64,000 bases of DNA from Pelagimonas sp. (GTDB taxonomy: Bacteria > Pseudomonadota > Alphaproteobacteria > Rhodobacterales > Rhodobacteraceae), in contig JAOARQ010000054.1 of assembly GCA_025210455.1 (NCBI GenBank), positions 1 to 64,000 of the forward strand. The letters are read 5' to 3'. The translations under genes and the position numbers were made by a program. Every line of letters starts with the position of its first letter. Positions within the stretch are counted from its first letter, which is position 1. The notes under the pieces were generated by a model. It was not told the DNA's origin and ran no database searches. It saw only the letters and a list, made by a program, of their open reading frames with translations. Shown piece after piece: positions 34,218-43,080 of this stretch.

Positions 34218-35411
34218 TCACTCGGCCCGGTTGGCAATCAGATCCACCGTCAGGGCCACGCCATAGCCCAGCTGCCCCTCGTCTGTCATATTTGCGCCAA
34301 GCGCAAAATCCCGCCGATCCAGTTGAACCGCGCCGCGCATCACAGCACGATTGTCGCTCAGATCCAGCTGGAACGGCAGGGTCAGCGGCAGCGTGATGTC
34401 TTTGATCGTCAGCGTTCCGCGCGCTTCATAGCCGTCAGCGGTGCTGAAAAGGTCAGCAGCATACAGGGCAGTGGGGAAGCTGGCCGCATCAAAGTAATCC
34501 GCGCCCATGGCCTGATCCGCCACAGTGCCCAGCTCAAGCGATGGAATCGATACCGTGACCTCAACCGTGCCTTTCTTATCCGTGGGGGCGGTGTCATCAA
34601 AGCTGATCTGCGCGGTCCAATCGGCAAAACGCCCTGACACGTCAGACCCGAACTGCTGGATCGACAGGCCCAATGTGCCGCTTTCCACCTGCCAGTCACT
34701 TTGCACCGCTTCCAAGGCCGCCACCTGAGGCGCGGCCCCATGGTGTTCAAACTGGCCCAGCGTCGCACCCAGCCCGACAGCCGCACCCCAGACCACCAGC
34801 GCTGCAACGATCGGTGTTTTGGTATGGGCCGCCGGAGCGCCGCCCGCCTCAACAGTGCCGGGCAACATGCGCCGCAGGGTCTCATCGCGGTCAATCACAT
34901 GGTGTTTGAGCGCCCCGGCAATATGCAGCACCAGCGATGCGGCCAAAACCTTGGCAAAGATCCCGTGCAGACTGCCCATCAGATCTGACAGACCCTGATG
35001 TTCCGGTATAAAGAACAGGTTCTGCCCAAAGATCCAGACCGGGGCAAAGCCTTCGGTGGCCGCATGGTGGATCCAGCCTGACAGGGGCACAATCACCAAA
35101 GACCCATAAAGCAGCCAATGCACGGTTTCCGCCGCCCAGTGCTCCAGCTTGCGCTCAGGGTGCAAGGGCGCGGGTTTGACCTGAGTGATGGCCCATACGA
35201 TCCGCGCCAGCGCTGCCAGAAACACCACAATGCCAAAGGTCTTGTGGACGGAAAACACCGTCGCCTTCAAAGCCAGCTGTTCGGCAGTGTCATAGGGCAG
35301 GCGGGTGGCAATCATCCCCAGCGGCAGAAGTGTCAGAATACCTAGGGCGGTGATCCAGTGCAGGGTTTTTGCAACCGAACCATAGCGGGTCTGGGTGTTG
35401 GCGCGCGACAT
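34218..35411 (-). CDS. cytochrome b561-YceI fusion protein
   Basis: A 397-residue fusion. Residues ~8-185 are a cytochrome b561 with four helices and haem-ligand histidines (KTLHWITA, VHKTFG, LHGIFAK, VLHIAGALKHH). A linker helix near 205 leads to a periplasmic YceI domain (about 230-395, LTIKDITLPLTLPF). The joining of a quinone-linked haem protein to a polyisoprenoid-binding domain suggests a role with quinones in the periplasm. The ATG at 35411 has TGAGGA upstream; the much longer frame upstream overlaps fabD and is rejected. Divergent from fabD. Confidence 0.85.
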   Translation of the reverse strand: MSRANTQTRYGSVAKTLHWITALGILTLLPLGMIATRLPYDTAEQLALKATVFSVHKTFGIVVFLAALARIVWAITQVKPAPLHPERKLEHWAAETVHWLLYGSLVIVPLSGWIHHAATEGFAPVWIFGQNLFFIPEHQGLSDLMGSLHGIFAKVLAASLVLHIAGALKHHVIDRDETLRRMLPGTVEAGGAPAAHTKTPIVAALVVWGAAVGLGATLGQFEHHGAAPQVAALEAVQSDWQVESGTLGLSIQQFGSDVSGRFADWTAQISFDDTAPTDKKGTVEVTVSIPSLELGTVADQAMGADYFDAASFPTALYAADLFSTADGYEARGTLTIKDITLPLTLPFQLDLSDNRAVMRGAVQLDRRDFALGANMTDEGQLGYGVALTVDLIANRAE

Positions 35412-35567
35412 GTGGTCCTCATCAATGGCGTAGCTAACCCTTGCTATCAGCCTGTCGCTATAAGGCAATCTTCGCAGATGCACAGACATGGTGCGCAAAG
35501 CGTTGCGCAAGCGGGGCAGGGCCTGTAATGGCTGTATATTAACGATGACAGATCTGAGGAGAGGGCC

Positions 35568-36515
35568 ATGACCCGCGCATTTATCTTCCCGGGACAGGGG
35601 GCACAGACCATCGGCATGGGCCGCGATCTGGCAGATGCCTATCCTGCCGCCAAAGCCATCTTTGACGAAGTTGATGACGCGCTGGGGGAAAGCCTGTCCT
35701 CGCTGATCTGGGAAGGGGAAATCGAGACCCTCACCCTGACACAGAATGCGCAGCCCGCCTTGATGGCCACTTCGATGGCCGCGATGCGTGCCCTTGAGGC
35801 CGAAGGCGTGAGCATTGAAAACGCGGCTTATGTGGCCGGGCATTCGCTGGGCGAGTATTCCGCGCTGACCGCTGCCGGGGCCATTTCCGTTGCCGATGCG
35901 GCGCGTCTGCTGCGCGCCCGTGGCAAGGCCATGCAGGCCGCCGTGCCTGTGGGCGAAGGGGCCATGGCCGCCATTCTGGGCCTCAACCTTGAGGCGGTGC
36001 GCGACATAGCGAAACAAGCCGCGTCCAGCTCTGAGGTCTGTCAGGCCGCCAATGACAATGATCCGGCGCAGGTTGTGATCTCCGGGTCCAAAGCGGCGGT
36101 TGAGCGGGCCGTGGATCTGGCCAAAGAGGCCGGTGCCAAACGCGCGCTTCTGCTGCCTGTCAGTGCCCCGTTCCATTGCGAACTGATGCAGCCTGCCGCC
36201 GCTGCCATGGCCGAGGCGCTCAGCCATGTGGATATCAACGCCCCTGCCGTGCCTGTGGTGGCCAATGTCATCGCCGAGCCGGTCAGCGATCCGGCAACCA
36301 TCCGCTCGCTGCTGGTGGATCAGATCTGCGGATCTGTGCGCTGGCGTGAATCGGTACAGTGGATGACCGGCGAAGGCGCTGTGACCGAGTTCTGGGAAAT
36401 CGGCGCGGGCAAAGCCCTGTCGGGCATGGTGCGCCGCATCCATAAACCGGCGTCGGTGCTGAATGTCGGTGCTGCGGCGGATGTTGAAAAAGCTCTGGCC
36501 GCGTTAAACGGCTAA
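35568..36515 (+). CDS. fabD: malonyl-CoA:ACP transacylase
   Basis: A 315-residue FabD that loads malonate onto acyl carrier protein for fatty acid synthesis. It has the N-terminal FPGQGAQTIGMG, the active-site Ser in GHSLGEYSA and the catalytic His in SAPFHCELM. GAGGAGAG lies before the ATG. fabG and acpP follow, the normal order of this cluster. Confidence 0.96.
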   Translation: MTRAFIFPGQGAQTIGMGRDLADAYPAAKAIFDEVDDALGESLSSLIWEGEIETLTLTQNAQPALMATSMAAMRALEAEGVSIENAAYVAGHSLGEYSALTAAGAISVADAARLLRARGKAMQAAVPVGEGAMAAILGLNLEAVRDIAKQAASSSEVCQAANDNDPAQVVISGSKAAVERAVDLAKEAGAKRALLLPVSAPFHCELMQPAAAAMAEALSHVDINAPAVPVVANVIAEPVSDPATIRSLLVDQICGSVRWRESVQWMTGEGAVTEFWEIGAGKALSGMVRRIHKPASVLNVGAAADVEKALAALNG

Positions 36516-36573
36516 TCCAACCTTTTCTCTCTCTTAGCGCGTCGCGCAGGCGCGCCACTCGAAAGGACTGATC

Positions 36574-37311
36574 ATGTTTGATCTGACAGGAAAAAGCGCG
36601 CTGATCACCGGCGCATCCGGTGGTATCGGCGGCGCTATCGCCAAGGCGCTGCACGGCGCTGGTGCAAATGTGGGGCTGTCGGGCACCCGCACAGAACCTC
36701 TGGAAGCGCTGGCCGCCGAACTGGGCGAGCGCGCCTTTGTCCTGCCCTGCAATCTGTCGGATGCAGAGGCGGTGAATGCGCTGCCCAAACAGGCGGCCGA
36801 GGCTATGGGCGGGGTTGATATTCTGGTCAACAACGCGGGCATCACCCGCGACAACCTGTTCATGCGCATGTCGGAAGACGAATGGTCGTCGGTTCTGGAT
36901 GTGAACCTGACCTCAACTTTCCGCCTGTGCAAAGGTGTGATGCGTGGCATGATGAAATCCCGCTGGGGTCGCATCGTGAATATCTCATCGGTGGTGGGCG
37001 CAACCGGCAATCCCGGTCAGGGCAACTATGCTGCCGCCAAGGCGGGCATGGGCGGCATGTCGAAATCACTGGCCTACGAAGTGGCCAGCCGGGGAATCAC
37101 CGTGAACGCCGTGGCACCGGGTTTTATCGCCACCGCCATGACCGACAAGCTGAACGATGATCAGAAAGGCGCGATTCTGGGGCAGATCCCGGCAGGGCGC
37201 ATGGGCTCATCCGAGGAAATCGCGGCGGCGGTGCTGTATCTTGCCAGCCCTGAGGCCTCATATGTGACGGGAACCACCCTGCACGTCAACGGCGGCATGG
37301 CCATGATTTAA
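36574..37311 (+). CDS. fabG: 3-oxoacyl-ACP reductase
   Basis: A 245-residue short-chain dehydrogenase that reduces 3-ketoacyl-ACP with NADPH. It has TGASGGIGGAI at the cofactor site, NNAGITRDN, the catalytic Ser in NISSVVG, and Tyr/Lys in NYAAAKAGM. It starts 58 bases after fabD behind CGAAAGGAC. Confidence 0.96.
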   Translation: MFDLTGKSALITGASGGIGGAIAKALHGAGANVGLSGTRTEPLEALAAELGERAFVLPCNLSDAEAVNALPKQAAEAMGGVDILVNNAGITRDNLFMRMSEDEWSSVLDVNLTSTFRLCKGVMRGMMKSRWGRIVNISSVVGATGNPGQGNYAAAKAGMGGMSKSLAYEVASRGITVNAVAPGFIATAMTDKLNDDQKGAILGQIPAGRMGSSEEIAAAVLYLASPEASYVTGTTLHVNGGMAMI

Positions 37312-37352
37312 AGGCGCAGGCGGAAAGGCATTTGCCATCCGCCTGTCCTATG

Positions 37353-37390
37353 CTATAGGCGCCCTTGATTTGATCGGCGGGTGCCTATAG
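37353..37390. promoter_or_regulatory. inverted repeat in the acpP leader
   Basis: CTATAGGCGCCC and GGGTGCCTATAG (12 pairs, one G-U) separated by 14 bases, about 120 bases before acpP. A second structure, GCCGCCC/GGGCGGC (about 37425-37467), lies closer to the gene. They could be an operator for a fatty-acid regulator or an mRNA leader structure. Confidence 0.4.
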
Positions 37391-37509
37391 GTGCAATGCA
37401 GATCATCCCGGAATTGCCCGGGGGAGCCGCCCTTCGGGGCATATGTGGCCTTCCGCTTTGGGCGGCGGCAAATTGGACCTGAAGCGGTCCGAAACAGTGA
37501 GGAAGAACT

Positions 37510-37743
37510 ATGAGCGACATCGCAGATCGCGTGAAGAAGATTGTGGTTGAGCACCTGAACGTTGAAGAAGACAAGGTCTCTGAGGCCGCGTCTTTCATCG
37601 ACGACCTGGGCGCAGACAGCCTCGACACCGTTGAGCTGGTTATGGCTTTCGAAGAAGAGTTCGGCATCGAGATCCCGGATGACGCAGCCGAAACCATCCA
37701 GACATTCGGCGACGCGGTGAAGTTCATCACCGAAGCATCCTAA
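37510..37743 (+). CDS. acpP: acyl carrier protein
   Basis: A 77-residue ACP with the phosphopantetheine Ser in [15 protein letters not shown]. Codon use is strongly biased. AGTGAGGAAG precedes the ATG. A long 198-base leader separates it from fabG, suggesting its own promoter, as usual for this abundant protein. A clear terminator follows. Confidence 0.97.
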   Translation: MSDIADRVKKIVVEHLNVEEDKVSEAASFIDDLGADSLDTVELVMAFEEEFGIEIPDDAAETIQTFGDAVKFITEAS

Positions 37744-37770
37744 GATTTTCTGCCATTGGCAGTTTTCTGA

Positions 37771-37797
37771 AACGGCACCCTTGTGGTGCCGTTTTTC
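37771..37797 (+). terminator. intrinsic terminator of acpP
   Basis: AACGGCACC-CTTGT-GGTGCCGTT, nine pairs, followed by TTTCG; 28 bases after the acpP stop. Confidence 0.85.
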
Positions 37798-37833
37798 GTT
37801 TATAGGTTGATCAGGTCGATTTTGGGGGGCGCG

Positions 37834-39231
37834 ATGGAACAGGCTAAGTTTTTACAGGGCAACCTGCTGCGACATGTGACGATCATGTCTTTCACAGCCT
37901 CAATTGGCTTGATGGCGGTGTTTGTGGTCGATTTCGTCGATATGATTTTCATCTCGATGCTGGGCAAAGACGAACTGGCCGCGGCCATTGGCTATGCCGG
38001 AGCGATCTTGTTCTTTACCACCTCGTTCAACATCGGCGTGGCGATTGCGGCAGGCGCGCTGGTGGCGCGGGCGCTTGGGGGTGGCAACGAAAAGGATGCA
38101 CAGCTGAAGGCGTCCAGCGCGCTTTTAGCGGGGTTCTTGTTTTCCGCGCTCTTTGCGCTGGTAGTCTGGCTGAATCTTGGGTCTTTGGTGGCGCTGGTCG
38201 GGGCGACGGGGGAAACACGTGATCTGGCGGTGACCTATCTGGCGATCATTGTGCCAACGCTGCCGCTGTTGATGCTGGGCATGGCCGGAGGCGCGATCCT
38301 GCGCGCACATGGCGATGCGCGCCGTGCCATGATGGCGACGGTCTGGGGCGGGGTGGTGAATGCGGTGCTGGATCCGATTTTGATTTTTGGTCTGGATCTG
38401 GAACTGGCCGGAGCTGCCTATGCCAGCGCCGCCGCGCGTGTGACCATGGCGATTGTTGCCCTGCTGCCGATCTTTCGGTTTTACGGTGGGCTGATCCTGC
38501 CGGGCTTTGGGGCCTTTCTGCGCGATCTGAACCCGATTGTCGCCATTGCGTTTCCAGCCATCCTGACGCAGCTGGCCACCCCTGTTGGCAGCGCCTTTGT
38601 CACCCGGCAGATGGCGGAATTTGGCGAAGAGGCGGTGGCGGGCATTGCCATCATTGGGCGACTGACCCCCATGGCTTTTGCAACCATATTTGCACTTTCC
38701 GGGGCGGTGGGGCCAATCATTGGCCAGAATTATGGGGCGGGTCGGTATGACCGTGTGCGCACAGCGCTGAAGGATTCGCTACTGTTCACCGGGGCGGTGG
38801 TGCTGATGGCCAGTGCCATTCTGTTTATCCTGCGCGATCCCATTGCCACTCTTTTTGCAGCCGAAGGCATGGCGCTGACGCTGATCTATCTGTTCTGTGG
38901 CCCGCTGGCGCTGATGTTCTTTTTTAACGGGGCGCTGTTTGTCTCAAACGCGGCTTTCAACAATCTGGGTAAGCCGTTTTATTCAACATGGTTGAACTGG
39001 GGGCGGCATACCCTGGGGACGATCCCGCTGGTCTGGTTGGGGGCGGCCTGGTTTGGTGCGCCGGGGGCGCTGATTGGTCAGGCTCTGGGCGGCGTTGTCT
39101 TTGCGCTTGCGGCCATGGTACTGGCGCAGCGCGTGGTGGCACAGGCCGAGGCTGAGCAGCACACAAGCCATCAACCGGGGCTGTTTCAACGGCAGGCGCG
39201 CCAGATCGCACTGTTTTTTGCCCGTCGTTAA
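37834..39231 (+). CDS. MATE family efflux transporter
   Basis: A 465-residue multidrug and toxin extrusion pump with about 12 helices in two homologous halves (FVVDFVDMIFISMLGKDELA in the first, FAILTQ-type loop AFPAILTQLATPVGSAF in the second). Substrates are unknown; relatives export cationic drugs with Na+ or H+. The ATG at 37834 follows GGGGGG; the open frame extends upstream to 37783 through the acpP terminator and is not used. Confidence 0.82.
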   Translation: MEQAKFLQGNLLRHVTIMSFTASIGLMAVFVVDFVDMIFISMLGKDELAAAIGYAGAILFFTTSFNIGVAIAAGALVARALGGGNEKDAQLKASSALLAGFLFSALFALVVWLNLGSLVALVGATGETRDLAVTYLAIIVPTLPLLMLGMAGGAILRAHGDARRAMMATVWGGVVNAVLDPILIFGLDLELAGAAYASAAARVTMAIVALLPIFRFYGGLILPGFGAFLRDLNPIVAIAFPAILTQLATPVGSAFVTRQMAEFGEEAVAGIAIIGRLTPMAFATIFALSGAVGPIIGQNYGAGRYDRVRTALKDSLLFTGAVVLMASAILFILRDPIATLFAAEGMALTLIYLFCGPLALMFFFNGALFVSNAAFNNLGKPFYSTWLNWGRHTLGTIPLVWLGAAWFGAPGALIGQALGGVVFALAAMVLAQRVVAQAEAEQHTSHQPGLFQRQARQIALFFARR

Positions 39232-39291
39232 GGGAAGGGAATGGTGGGACCGGCGCTTGTGCAAGCACGTCGCCCCGCCCACCATCCCACG

Positions 39292-40194
39292 TCACGCGGT
39301 CTGCGCCCGCGTTTCCTGATGCAGCAGATAGAGCGATGCGCCAATGATCAGCGTGGCCCCCAGCCAGAGCGACCCGGGCGGGGCCCAGCCAAAGACAATC
39401 AGCCCAAGCCCCACATTGAAGGGCAGTTTGACATGGTCAAAGGGCTGCAAAAACGCTGCATCCGCCAGACTGTAAGACCGGGCAATGAAGAACTGCGCGA
39501 TGGCAGTTAAAGTCCCCGCCGCAAACAGCAGGGCCAGATTGGCACTGTTCACCCCCAGCGCCAGCCCATCCCCCAGCGCCAGCACCGCATTGGTGGGGGT
39601 CAGCAGCAGCAGTAGGTAGAAGGTCAGTGTCTGAGAGCTTTCAGTGGTTGTCATGCGTTTGGTCGCCAGCGAGGTCAGCGCCCAGAAAAGCGCAGCCCCA
39701 ACAGGAAACAGCGCGTGCAGGGAAAAGGCATCAGACCAGGGGGCAAGAATGATCATCCCCCCGGCAAAGCCCAGCACCACCGCCAGCCAGCGCGGGGCTG
39801 GAATAGGTTCGCCCAGAAACAGGCCCGCGCCAATGGTGACGAAAAACGGTGAGAGCATAATCAGCGCGATGGCCTGCCAGATGGGCACAAAAGCCAGCCC
39901 ATAGACCCAAAGCTGCACGCCGATCACAGCAAAGCCCACGCGGAGCAGGTGTTGCAGCGGATGTGCCGTGTGCCATGCGCCTTTGCCACCTTTCAGCAGC
40001 CAGGGCAGGGCGACCACAAAGGCCACCAGATACTGCCAGAATGCCACGCGCGACGGGGCCAGCCCCATCGTCATTGTGCCATATTGGATAAGGGTATTCA
40101 CGACGGCAAACAGCGCGCCTGCGCTGACCATCAAAAGCGCCCCGGCAAGGGGCTTGGGCATGTTCTGAAACATGCGGGTAGTGGTGCGAGTCAT
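39292..40194 (-). CDS. ribN: EamA/DMT transporter under FMN riboswitch, probable riboflavin transporter RibN
   Basis: A 300-residue, ten-helix EamA permease. The assignment as a riboflavin transporter rests on its leader, which is a clear FMN riboswitch (40273-40414) ending in an intrinsic terminator; DMT-type RibN proteins under FMN riboswitches are known in alphaproteobacteria. When FMN is plentiful the leader should terminate and import stop. AAAGGACAACGCC precedes the ATG. It is the only gene downstream of the riboswitch. Confidence 0.8.
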   Translation of the reverse strand: MTRTTTRMFQNMPKPLAGALLMVSAGALFAVVNTLIQYGTMTMGLAPSRVAFWQYLVAFVVALPWLLKGGKGAWHTAHPLQHLLRVGFAVIGVQLWVYGLAFVPIWQAIALIMLSPFFVTIGAGLFLGEPIPAPRWLAVVLGFAGGMIILAPWSDAFSLHALFPVGAALFWALTSLATKRMTTTESSQTLTFYLLLLLTPTNAVLALGDGLALGVNSANLALLFAAGTLTAIAQFFIARSYSLADAAFLQPFDHVKLPFNVGLGLIVFGWAPPGSLWLGATLIIGASLYLLHQETRAQTA

Positions 40195-40242
40195 GGCGTT
40201 GTCCTTTCATCTACGCTCACAACTCAAGGCAGACAGGACAAA

Positions 40243-40268
40243 ACCACCTACGCCTTGGCACAGGTGGT
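40243..40268 (-). terminator. riboswitch expression platform: intrinsic terminator
   Basis: On the minus strand ACCACCTGTGCC-AA-GGCGTAGGTGGT, up to 12 pairs, then TTTTGTCC. It lies between the FMN aptamer and the ribN start, so ligand binding most likely controls transcription termination. Confidence 0.75.
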
Positions 40269-40272
40269 ATCC

Positions 40273-40414
40273 CATTCTCTTCCATCCGGACTATGACCGT
40301 CGGCTCTGGAGTTGCACCAGATCTGCTGACACTTTGGCAGGGGGCTGCCAAAGCCGCTCGCGGGCTTGCACATGTGCTTACCGCCGGTGGGGAATTTCAC
40401 CCCGCCCTGAGAAC
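40273..40414 (-). promoter_or_regulatory. FMN riboswitch (RFN element)
   Basis: The minus strand carries the conserved blocks in order: CAGGGCGGGGTGAAATTCCC, ACCGGCGGTA, AGCCCGCGAGC, a variable hairpin (GGCAGCCCCCTGCC), then GCAGATCTGGTGCAACTCCA, GAGCCGACGGTCATAGTC and CGGATGGAAGAGAA. These match the RFN aptamer closely. It controls the downstream EamA transporter. Confidence 0.95.
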
Positions 40415-40420
40415 GGGCAA

Positions 40421-40450
40421 ATGGATCGCGTGGATTGCCCCGACTGTCAA
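40421..40450 (-). promoter_or_regulatory. probable promoter of the riboswitch-ribN transcript
   Basis: TTGACA (40450-40445) overlaps the opgC stop codon; an 18-base spacer leads to ATCCAT (40426-40421). The start of transcription would fall just before the aptamer. The -35 is perfect, the -10 weak. Confidence 0.5.
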
Positions 40451-41625
40451 GCGCTCTTGCGCAGAGGGGGGGCATAGGCCAGCACAAGCGCCACCGCATA
40501 GACCACCGCCATACACAGCGCCAGATAGATTGCTGCCATGGAAAGCGAAACGTCTGACCCGGCGGGGATCGCATAAGCGACCCAATAGCTGACGACGATG
40601 CTGGTGGCGAAGGTTTGCAGGGTTTTCTGGCCAATCACCCGGAAAAACCCAAAGGACAAAACCGCTGTCAGCAGCCGCTGCCCCCATGTGCCCTGCATGC
40701 TGGGGGAGGTCAGTACAAAGAGCAGCACAAACATGCCGATGGCAAAGTTGATCAGCGGCAGCGGGGCGACGGTCAGGTAATCACGCAGATAGACCTCGGC
40801 GTTCATCAGAAAACCGGTGGCGGTATAGATCACTCCGGGAACCGCGAAAACCGCCAGCGCCATCATGGCATAGGTAAAGACTGCACGAGGGGCTTTGGTG
40901 ATGGGGGCCAGCGCAGCGTCGCGATCCTGTGCAAAGAGATGGCCAAACCACAGCGCGACAAAGAACAGGAACTGCCAGGCAAACAGATGAAACGCACCCG
41001 TTTCATGGGATTGGATCTGTGGGATGGCTTCATAGAGCTTATCCAAAACGCGCCCGGTCAGCCCATATTGCGTGGCCAGCCAGGCCAGCGCGCTGGCCCC
41101 CAGAAACAGCGGCGCAAAGCGCGATTTCAACACCCAGAGCGCCAGAGGCGACAGCGCGATGCAGATCACATAGAGATAGAGAATATCGTAGAAACTGGGG
41201 CGAAACAGACCGGCGGCAAAAAGCAGCGCTTCGGTCACGCCTATGGAGGCGCGCCCGTGGAACAGCTGCCCGGCCAGTGTGTCTGACAGGGGCAGCACAA
41301 AGGCGGGCAGGGCACATAACACAAAGACCAGCAGATAATAGCGGATGATCTTCCAGACCCGCTGCATTCCCCACTTCAGAGATCCTGAGAACCCATAGCG
41401 ATCCTGACGCAGCGACAGGATATAGCCGCACATAAAGCCCGAGATCGCCATGAAACCTTCGCCGGTCAGAAAGACCGCCCAGGGTTTGTGAGTAATATAG
41501 TTCAGTTCGCGCAGGCCCGTCAGGCTGGCAATATGGCCCACGGTCATGGCAAAAATCAGATAGCCGCGTGCACCATCAATCAAAGGCAGGCGCAGATCGG
41601 GGCGGGAAGCAGAAGGCTGGGTCAT
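40447..41625 (-). CDS. opgC: OpgC domain membrane protein (glucan succinylation-type acyltransferase)
   Basis: A 392-residue integral membrane protein with about ten helices and the OpgC pattern: RLPLIDGARGYLIFAMTVGHI at the N-terminus, a GFMAISGFMCGY block and a DILYLYVICIALSPLAL segment. OpgC adds succinyl groups to periplasmic glucans in Rhodobacter and E. coli. No glucan synthase genes lie nearby. Its stop codon lies inside the promoter of the ribN riboswitch transcript. Confidence 0.8.
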   Translation of the reverse strand: MTQPSASRPDLRLPLIDGARGYLIFAMTVGHIASLTGLRELNYITHKPWAVFLTGEGFMAISGFMCGYILSLRQDRYGFSGSLKWGMQRVWKIIRYYLLVFVLCALPAFVLPLSDTLAGQLFHGRASIGVTEALLFAAGLFRPSFYDILYLYVICIALSPLALWVLKSRFAPLFLGASALAWLATQYGLTGRVLDKLYEAIPQIQSHETGAFHLFAWQFLFFVALWFGHLFAQDRDAALAPITKAPRAVFTYAMMALAVFAVPGVIYTATGFLMNAEVYLRDYLTVAPLPLINFAIGMFVLLFVLTSPSMQGTWGQRLLTAVLSFGFFRVIGQKTLQTFATSIVVSYWVAYAIPAGSDVSLSMAAIYLALCMAVVYAVALVLAYAPPLRKSA

Positions 41626-41810
41626 GACGCGGTTTGGCCCGGATAAAGCAGATTGAAATTAACGGAAGTCTTGCAGGTTTCGCGCGAAGAGGGAAAGCGA
41701 TTTCCCATAAACCCCAAAAATCGCGATCTATTGTTCAGTGGTGCCGCGCACTTGCCCACGGGCGGGCACACTGTGCGTAAAAACGAAACAGGCTAAAAGG
41801 TATGGGTCCA

Positions 41811-41836
41811 AAAGAAAAATGCCCCGGTGGGGCATT
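41811..41836 (-). terminator. intrinsic terminator, minus strand
   Basis: Eight-pair stem AATGCCCC/GGGGCATT with a three-base loop, followed on the minus strand by TTTCTTT. It ends the fbpA transcript or the candidate small RNA. Confidence 0.8.
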
Positions 41837-41990
41837 GTCCTTCCCAAAGTTTGGGGCCGCTTGGAGGGCAAGTCCGGCGGGGCGCATCCCGCTTGGATCC
41901 ATGATCCGTGCCCGCGTTGCCTGTCACCGCACAACGCATTTTGCGGCTGTCTCGCTCACCACATGCGCCAAGGAGGGCAGGCACACAGGC
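41815..41990 (-). ncRNA. candidate minus-strand small RNA or structured 3' UTR with CCUCC loops
   Basis: On the minus strand two short hairpins carry CCCUCC in their loops: one formed by GUGCC/GGCGC arms (motif at 41977-41972) and CUUG-CCCUC-CAAG (motif at 41868-41863). They are followed by a terminator, AATGCCCC-ACC-GGGGCATT (41836-41818), then TTTCTTTT. Paired CCUCC loops plus a terminator recall CcsR-type small RNAs of Rhodobacter. The 5' end is unknown, and it may instead be processed from the fbpA transcript. Confidence 0.35.
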
Positions 41991-42040
41991 TGGCTAAACT
42001 GGGGCAGGGTGACACGCACACCCGGCCCTCAATTTGTCGG

Positions 42041-43042
42041 TTAACCGTCGAAGTCGACTTCTTCGACCAGCTTGAGGGCCTGACCGCGGTGCGCCGCCAG
42101 ATCCATCAGGTTAACATTATCCACTTCGAAATCGCCCCAGCTTTTCACCAGATCAATGGCTTCGGTGCCCGGTGCAATCGGGTATTCATAGTTGGCCGAA
42201 GCATAGATTTCCTGCGCTTTGGGCGATGTCAGGAATTCCATCATCTTCAGCGCCGCTTCTTTGTTGGGCGCGGATTTGGTCATTGACACACCCGAGATAT
42301 TCACATGGGTGCCGCCGTTCTCAAAGGTGGGGAACAGCACGTTGACCGAATTGGCCCAGTCTTTCTGTTCCTCATCGCTGAGCATTTTGCCCATGTAATA
42401 GGTGTTGCCAAAGCTGATGTCACATTCGCCGGCCCAGATTGCCTTGACCTGCGCGCGGTCATTGCCCTGTGGCTTGCGTGCGAGGTTGGCTTTCACGCCT
42501 TCCAGCCATGTTTTGGCTTTTTCTTCGCCGTGGTGTTCGATCATCGCCGCAACCAGCGCCAGGGTATACACGTGGGTGCCCGAGCGGGTGCAGATGCGGC
42601 CCTTCCACTTTGGGTCAGCCAGATCTTCATAGGTGGTGATATCGGCTGGATCGACACGATCCTTCGAGGCATAGACGATACGCGCACGGGTGGTCAGACC
42701 CCACCACTGACCGGCCGGATCGTGATAGAGCGACGGCACATTGGCCTTCAGCGTCTCGCTTTCGATCGGCTGGGTCACACCGGCGTCCACTGCGGTGGCC
42801 AGACGGGAAATATCCACGGTCAGGATCAGGTCCGCAGGCGACCGACGGCCCTCTGCCTTCAGGCGCTCAACCAGACCTTTTTTCAGATAGGCCACGTTTA
42901 CCTTGATGCCGGTTTCAGCGGTGAAGGCATCTGTCAAAGGCGCCAGCAATTCAGGCTGACGATATGAATAGATGTTCACTTCTTCCGCAAAAGCGGGCGC
43001 GGCTATGGCTAGCGCGGTCAGGGCGGTTGTCAGACGCAGCAT
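42041..43042 (-). CDS. fbpA: Fe(III) ABC transporter substrate-binding protein
   Basis: A 333-residue periplasmic ferric-binding protein of the FbpA/FutA type. A signal peptide ends at AAPAFAEE near residue 20. It continues with VNIYSYRQPELLAPL, ADLILTVDISRL and the paired tyrosines of GNTYYMG near residue 216 that coordinate iron in the family. No permease or ATPase genes lie beside it. A good promoter with a TGA-N9-TCA box lies upstream, in line with iron control. Confidence 0.87.
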   Translation of the reverse strand: MLRLTTALTALAIAAPAFAEEVNIYSYRQPELLAPLTDAFTAETGIKVNVAYLKKGLVERLKAEGRRSPADLILTVDISRLATAVDAGVTQPIESETLKANVPSLYHDPAGQWWGLTTRARIVYASKDRVDPADITTYEDLADPKWKGRICTRSGTHVYTLALVAAMIEHHGEEKAKTWLEGVKANLARKPQGNDRAQVKAIWAGECDISFGNTYYMGKMLSDEEQKDWANSVNVLFPTFENGGTHVNISGVSMTKSAPNKEAALKMMEFLTSPKAQEIYASANYEYPIAPGTEAIDLVKSWGDFEVDNVNLMDLAAHRGQALKLVEEVDFDG

Positions 43043-43080
43043 GGCAAAATCCGTGTTCGAGCGTTGTTGTTCCTGAGCCG

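Larger units (their letters stand above)
41626..42040. other. 415-base intergenic region between opgC and the iron-binding protein gene
   Basis: No convincing gene on either strand; the open frames here have poor composition and no ribosome sites. The part next to opgC should contain its promoter. The part next to fbpA has two CCCUCC-bearing hairpins and a strong minus-strand terminator, described separately. Confidence 0.6.

Noticed and set aside
35412-36443. N-terminal extension of the b561-YceI protein over fabD
   Set aside because: The extension runs antisense through the fabD coding region and has no homology; ATG 35411 has a good ribosome site.
41738-42286. 182-codon plus-strand frame
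   Set aside because: Its second half is antisense to fbpA and the first half has no ribosome site or family signal.
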